The position numbers and the translations under genes are program-made. The notes below the pieces were generated by a model. It was not told where the DNA came from. It made no database searches and worked only from the letters and a program-made list of their open reading frames with translations. A stretch of 9,180 bases of DNA, from positions 1 through 9,180 of the forward strand of contig DCVI01000063.1 of NCBI GenBank assembly GCA_002327315.1, given 5' to 3'. This DNA comes from Syntrophaceae bacterium UBA2192. GTDB taxonomy: Bacteria; Desulfobacterota; Syntrophia; Syntrophales; UBA2192. Positions 6,501 through 9,180 of this stretch are shown here, piece by piece. Every line of letters begins with the position of its first letter. The first letter of the stretch is position 1.

Positions 6501-6516
6501 ACTCGGGAGATGGGCA

Positions 6517-6545
6517 AATAAAGCACACCTGCGGCGCCGAGTCAA
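6517..6545 (-). promoter_or_regulatory. Predicted sigma-70 promoter for the PAP2-GT9-GtrA operon
   Basis: On the minus strand the -35 is TTGACT (6545-6540, 5 of 6 consensus), with a 17-base spacer and -10 TTTATT (6522-6517, 4 of 6). Transcription would begin near 6510, leaving a leader of roughly 30 bases that contains the hairpin at 6500-6487. Confidence 0.6.
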
Positions 6546-6584
6546 CTTTTATACCGTGGGATTCCGGTATTTTAGAGTTTCAGT

Positions 6585-6596
6585 AAGGCGCGCCTT
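6585..6596. promoter_or_regulatory. Perfect 12-bp palindrome, possible operator
   Basis: AAGGCGCGCCTT is a perfect palindrome in the divergent region, 5 bases upstream of the plus-strand -35 box. A loop-free palindrome in that position could bind a dimeric regulator. No known operator consensus was recognised. Confidence 0.3.
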
Positions 6597-6601
6597 CCTT
6601 C

Positions 6602-6629
6602 TTGACAAGCGATCCGATTTCACTCAAAT
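6602..6629 (+). promoter_or_regulatory. Predicted sigma-70 promoter for ydiK
   Basis: A perfect -35 TTGACA (6602-6607) is followed, after 16 bases, by a weaker -10 TCAAAT (6624-6629, 4 of 6). It lies about 100 bases before the ydiK start, so an upstream GTG at 6556 would be outside the transcript, which supports the start at 6727. Confidence 0.5.
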
Positions 6630-6712
6630 TGGTTTAACCTCGCCCTGCAGATCGATGATGCCTGTTTTTCAAGCGCGAAACAGTCAACGGACCCGATTGC
6701 ATAGGACGCGAC

Positions 6713-6719
6713 AAAGGAG
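6713..6719 (+). promoter_or_regulatory. Ribosome-binding site fixing the ydiK start
   Basis: AAAGGAG lies 7 bases before ATG 6727, an ideal arrangement. It selects that start over the in-frame GTG at 6556, whose extra 57 residues are not family-like. Confidence 0.8.
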
Positions 6720-6726
6720 TCCTGCT

Positions 6727-7791
6727 ATGACAAGCCCCCTTCCCTCACACGACCTGACCCGCACGACGCTGGCGGTGCTCTTTCTCGGTTTTCTCATCGC
6801 AGCCAATTTCTTCATTCTGAGACCGTTTATTCTGGCTTTCGTCTGGGCGGTGACGATCGTCGTGGCCACGTGGCCTCTCATGCTGCGCCTGCAGGCATGG
6901 CTGGGGGGCAAGCGCGGTTTTGCCGTGGCGGTTATGACGCTGGGGCTGCTGCTTTTATTAATCGTACCGTTTACTCTTGCCATCGTAACCCTCCTGGATA
7001 ATGCCGAGATGATCAAGGGCTGGGTAGAGTCGCTTAAGGCAAATGGTCTGCCGCCGCCTCCCGGATGGGTCTCGGGTATCCCGCTTGCCGGACCCAGGCT
7101 TTCGGCGTCGTGGCGGGAGCTTGCCTCCGGAGGCCCGGAAGGTCTTTCGGCTCAACTGGTCCCTTATGCTGGGAAGATTGTGACCTGGTTCGTCGATCAG
7201 GCAGGCAGTGTCGGGATGATGATCGTCCAGTTTCTGCTCACCGTCATCATCTCCGCAATATTATATTCCGGGGGCGAATCCGCGGCGGTTGCCGTCCGTA
7301 GTTTTGTCCGGCGCATTGCCGGGCAACAGGGCGACGATGTGACCGTATTGGCCGCCCGCGCGATCCGGGGGGTCGCATTGGGGGTTGGCGTCACCGCCCT
7401 CATTCAGTCCGCTCTGGGAGGCATCGGCCTCGCCGTGGCCGGCATCCCTGCCGCGCTGGTGCTGACGGCGGTAATGTTCATTCTCTGCATCGCCCAGTTG
7501 GGCCCCGCGCTCATCGTCTTCCCGGCGGTCGCCTGGCTCTTCTGGAGTGACCAGACCCTCTGGGGCAGCGTTCTTCTGGTCTGGTCGCTTTTCGTCGTCA
7601 GCCTGGACAATTTCCTCCGGCCCATTCTCATCAAGAAGGGAGCGGACCTTCCCCTGCTGCTGATTTTCGCCGGCGTGATCGGCGGCCTCGTTGCCTTCGG
7701 CATCATCGGCCTCTTCATCGGCCCCGTGGTTCTTGCCGTGACACATTCCCTTCTCGGTGCCTGGGTGAAAGGGGGCGACGCGGCGAAATGA
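6727..7791 (+). CDS. ydiK: AI-2E family membrane transporter (YdiK-like)
   Basis: This 354-residue inner-membrane protein of the AI-2E exporter family closely follows Escherichia coli YdiK from memory. The N-terminal helices (about 14-30, 34-50, 66-90) include VVATWPLMLRLQ. A periplasmic/amphipathic stretch (about 92-150) contains LPPPPGWVSGIPLAGPRL. The C-terminal helices hold the family motifs GVTALIQSALGGIGLAVAG (221-239), DNFLRPILI (294-302) and GGLVAFGIIGLFIGPVVLAV (319-338). The family includes TqsA, linked to autoinducer-2 export, and members proposed to move ions; the substrate of YdiK is not settled. It is a single-gene unit with its own promoter, divergent from the PAP2 operon and convergent with the MtnX-like gene. 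The minus-strand terminator abuts its stop codon. Confidence 0.92.
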   Translation: MTSPLPSHDLTRTTLAVLFLGFLIAANFFILRPFILAFVWAVTIVVATWPLMLRLQAWLGGKRGFAVAVMTLGLLLLLIVPFTLAIVTLLDNAEMIKGWVESLKANGLPPPPGWVSGIPLAGPRLSASWRELASGGPEGLSAQLVPYAGKIVTWFVDQAGSVGMMIVQFLLTVIISAILYSGGESAAVAVRSFVRRIAGQQGDDVTVLAARAIRGVALGVGVTALIQSALGGIGLAVAGIPAALVLTAVMFILCIAQLGPALIVFPAVAWLFWSDQTLWGSVLLVWSLFVVSLDNFLRPILIKKGADLPLLLIFAGVIGGLVAFGIIGLFIGPVVLAVTHSLLGAWVKGGDAAK

Positions 7792-7830
7792 AAAAACCTG
7801 CCGCGTCGAATTTCACGACACACGGCAGGT
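7791..7830 (-). terminator. Intrinsic terminator of the slipin-to-MtnX operon
   Basis: On the minus strand, ACCTGCCG (7830-7823) pairs with CGGCAGGT (7803-7796). An inner pair GTCG/CGAC (7819-7816 with 7808-7805) closes a 7-base loop, and a T-run follows (complement of A 7796-7791). It overlaps the last base of the ydiK stop codon. In the plus direction the hairpin lacks a T-run. Confidence 0.78.
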
Positions 7831-7870
7831 CCTCGATGGCGCTGACGGCACCGCCCCGTAATGCCTCTGC

Positions 7871-7890
7871 AGGGTCGGGTTACCGACCCT
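7871..7890. other. Perfect 8-bp hairpin at the end of the MtnX-like gene
   Basis: AGGGTCGG (7871-7878) and CCGACCCT (7883-7890) form a perfect stem with a GTTA loop. The loop and stem edge include the TAA stop of the minus-strand gene (7882-7880). No adjacent U-run exists in either direction, so it may block or protect the ydiK transcript end rather than terminate by itself. Confidence 0.45.
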
Positions 7891-8554
7891 TCTGAAAACC
7901 GTTTTTCGACAGGAAGTCTTTCACGTCCCTGAAACTGCGGTATTTGCGAACGCCCCGCTGCGCCTTCTCCGACAGCCGCGTCCAGAGGATCCCCTTGGCG
8001 AAAACGAGATCGGCCTTCCGGGCGGGGCATAAATCGGAAACCCCGTCGCCGACGTAGACGATCTTCCCGTAGCCCGCCTGACAGGACTCGAGGATGTTGC
8101 TCTTGCAGGTCCCGCACTTGTTGCAGGTCTCATTGGCGTGGGGAAATTCGATGGACCGGGGCTTCCCGGCCTGAAAGGTCATCACGTTGGAATAGAAGGG
8201 GATGTCGGCAAGCCCGTGTTTCTTGAGAACGAAATCGATGTAGAAATCCAGGCCGTCGGAGACGACCTTCACATCGATGTCGTGCTCCCGGCAGAAGGCA
8301 TAGAACTCCTTGAAGTGGGGATCGATGACGGTGTTTTCGGCCACGAACTGCAGCATGAGCTCCCGGGTCCCGCCCAGGATGGCGCAGATGCGTCCATAGG
8401 CCTCTTTTGAACCGATCTCGCCGGCACAGTAGGCCCGATCGATGTCATCCCAGTCCTGACTGCTGAACTTCAAGAGAACCTCGTAGCCTACGTCGGTGAG
8501 GCTCAGCGTCCCGTCAAAATCGGTGATGACCAACACCTTTTTATTCGAACCCAT
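7880..8554 (-). CDS. MtnX-like HAD-IB family phosphatase
   Basis: This 224-residue cytoplasmic phosphatase belongs to the haloacid dehalogenase superfamily. Motif I is TDFDGTLS with nucleophile D12 and acid D14. Motif II is VVSDG with S99. The acidic motif is GDGVSD (169-174), followed by LCPARKADLVFAKG. Between II and III lies CNKCGTCK (C144, C147, C150, K151), the cysteine cluster characteristic of MtnX-like proteins. True MtnX removes phosphate from an enol intermediate of methionine salvage, but no other salvage genes are nearby, so the substrate is open. ATG 8554 is preferred, with GGAAG 6 bases upstream. An in-frame TTG at 8590, overlapping the previous stop, would add 12 non-conserved residues. 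It is the last gene of the slipin operon, ending in the terminator at 7830-7791. Confidence 0.87.
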   Translation of the reverse strand: MGSNKKVLVITDFDGTLSLTDVGYEVLLKFSSQDWDDIDRAYCAGEIGSKEAYGRICAILGGTRELMLQFVAENTVIDPHFKEFYAFCREHDIDVKVVSDGLDFYIDFVLKKHGLADIPFYSNVMTFQAGKPRSIEFPHANETCNKCGTCKSNILESCQAGYGKIVYVGDGVSDLCPARKADLVFAKGILWTRLSEKAQRGVRKYRSFRDVKDFLSKNGFQKGR

Positions 8555-8586
8555 TCGATTCTTCCGCCGTCCCGGCGTTTGCTCCT

Positions 8587-8910
8587 TCAAGATTCCTTCT
8601 TCTTCATGCTCTTGAACAGCAGATAGGCCCCTGCGATGAGAATCGCCGACGTAATCAGGTTCATGGACATGTCGCCGATCTGGCCGAACCAGTTCTTGAA
8701 AAAAAGAAACAGCAGCCCCGCTGCCCCGATGACCCAGCCGCCAAGATCCCTGGGGCTCTGAACCAGGGTCACCGCGGCAAATACGATAATCAGGATGGGC
8801 CAGCTCTTTTCCATGCTCCAGATGCCCTGGGTGCTCAGAAAAACGAGCACACCCAGCGTCAGCAGGATGACGGCTCCCGACACGATTCTCATCTTCTCTC
8901 TCGCTTCCAC
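8587..8910 (-). CDS. Small four-helix membrane protein, LiaF/DUF5668-like
   Basis: This is a 107-residue membrane protein with four hydrophobic segments (about 8-28, 37-51, 56-72, 83-100), short turns and a lysine-rich C-terminus (KSMKKKES). The pattern of two helix pairs, with WPILIIVFA in the second helix, resembles the LiaI-LiaF-like transmembrane region (DUF5668). I recognise it by layout rather than by firm motifs. No catalytic residues are seen, so no biochemical function is assigned. It starts at GTG 8910, which has a strong ribosome-binding site; an in-frame ATG at 8892 is less well placed. It lies 45 bases after the slipin gene, and its stop precedes the preferred MtnX-like start by 32 bases, so the three are probably co-transcribed. 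An envelope or membrane-stress role beside slipin is a guess from context. Confidence 0.75.
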   Translation of the reverse strand: MEAREKMRIVSGAVILLTLGVLVFLSTQGIWSMEKSWPILIIVFAAVTLVQSPRDLGGWVIGAAGLLFLFFKNWFGQIGDMSMNLITSAILIAGAYLLFKSMKKKES

Positions 8911-8917
8911 GCTTTCT

Positions 8918-8924
8918 CCTCCTT
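8918..8924 (-). promoter_or_regulatory. Strong ribosome-binding site fixing a GTG start
   Basis: AAGGAGG on the minus strand ends 7 bases before GTG 8910. This near-perfect site is the reason for choosing GTG over the internal ATG at 8892. Confidence 0.75.
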
Positions 8925-8955
8925 CCGGTTGAATCGCAGGATGACGGGCGGACGA

Positions 8956-9180
8956 TCAGCCCTTCTCCTCCCTTTTGAAAAATATGTTCAGCATGTCGAT
9001 GGGGATGGGGAAGACCGTCGTCGTATTGTTTTCCGTCCCGATCTGCACCAGGGTCTGCAGGTAGCGAAGCTGGAGCGCCATCGGCTGCTGCTGCATCACG
9101 GCCGCCGCCTCGGAGAGCTTCTGGGCAGCCTGGAACTCGCCCTCGGCGGCGATGACCTTGGCGCGCCGCTCGCGCTCGGC
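8956..9180 (-). CDS. Slipin (stomatin/SPFH family), C-terminal end
   Basis: The last 74 residues of an SPFH-domain protein are visible; the rest lies beyond the right edge. The sequence starts AERERRAKVIAAEGEFQAA, the end of the long alanine/glutamate-rich coiled coil. It continues KLSEAAAVM and then LQLRYLQTLVQIG, which with the IPIDML segment near the end is highly typical of prokaryotic slipins. Slipins are anchored in the inner membrane by an N-terminal hairpin and assemble into large ring or cage oligomers. They are usually encoded with an NfeD partner, which would be upstream of this gene and outside the window. TGA is at 8958-8956. It is the first visible gene of the minus-strand operon ending at the terminator near 7791. 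Confidence 0.93.
   Translation of the reverse strand, partial: AERERRAKVIAAEGEFQAAQKLSEAAAVMQQQPMALQLRYLQTLVQIGTENNTTTVFPIPIDMLNIFFKREEKG

Noticed and set aside
6556..6726. N-terminal extension of ydiK from GTG 6556.
   Set aside because: It spans the predicted promoter, has no ribosome-binding site, and the encoded residues are not part of the family.

Overview
The window comes from a GC-rich Gram-negative-type bacterium. The LepA and HemW sequences, the GT9/GtrA/PAP2 envelope genes and the intergenic repeats fit a Desulfobacterota (former Deltaproteobacteria, Syntrophus-like) lineage best. That assignment rests on recall of family sequences and is not tested here. Nothing looks like a phage, plasmid, insertion sequence, CRISPR array, rRNA or tRNA. 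There are eight complete protein genes and two cut by the window edges.

Bases 1-2242, plus strand, hold the 3' end of lepA (ribosomal elongation factor 4), hemW (radical-SAM haem chaperone) and a 29-codon gene for a very basic bS22/COX24-like small ribosomal protein that is easily missed. lepA and hemW are neighbours in many bacteria. A 215-base leader-like gap with a GC-rich compound hairpin leads into a plus-strand membrane glycosyltransferase of the PMT/ArnT type (2458-3975).

Bases 4034-6477, minus strand, form a likely operon transcribed PAP2 phosphatase, then GT9 glycosyltransferase, then GtrA-like membrane protein, the last two joined by an ATGA stop/start overlap. Together with the convergent PMT-type gene this looks like an envelope-glycan or lipid A modification module: a lipid phosphatase, a cytoplasmic sugar transferase, a candidate carrier-lipid flippase and a periplasm-facing transferase.

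Bases 6478-6726 are a divergent control region. It has a good promoter candidate for each direction, a perfect 12-bp palindrome next to the plus promoter, and a hairpin plus U-run directly in front of the PAP2 start. Plus-strand ydiK (AI-2E family membrane protein) follows. It converges at a clear minus-strand terminator on a second minus operon: slipin (cut by the window edge), a small four-helix membrane protein, and an MtnX-like HAD phosphatase.

The most unusual structure is a pair of intergenic elements (797-886 and 3952-4042). In each, one arm is purine-rich and built of degenerate 8-base units, and the other arm is its pyrimidine-rich imperfect inverted copy. The two copies share architecture but use different unit sequences. 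In the second, the stop codons of both convergent genes lie inside the repeat arms.
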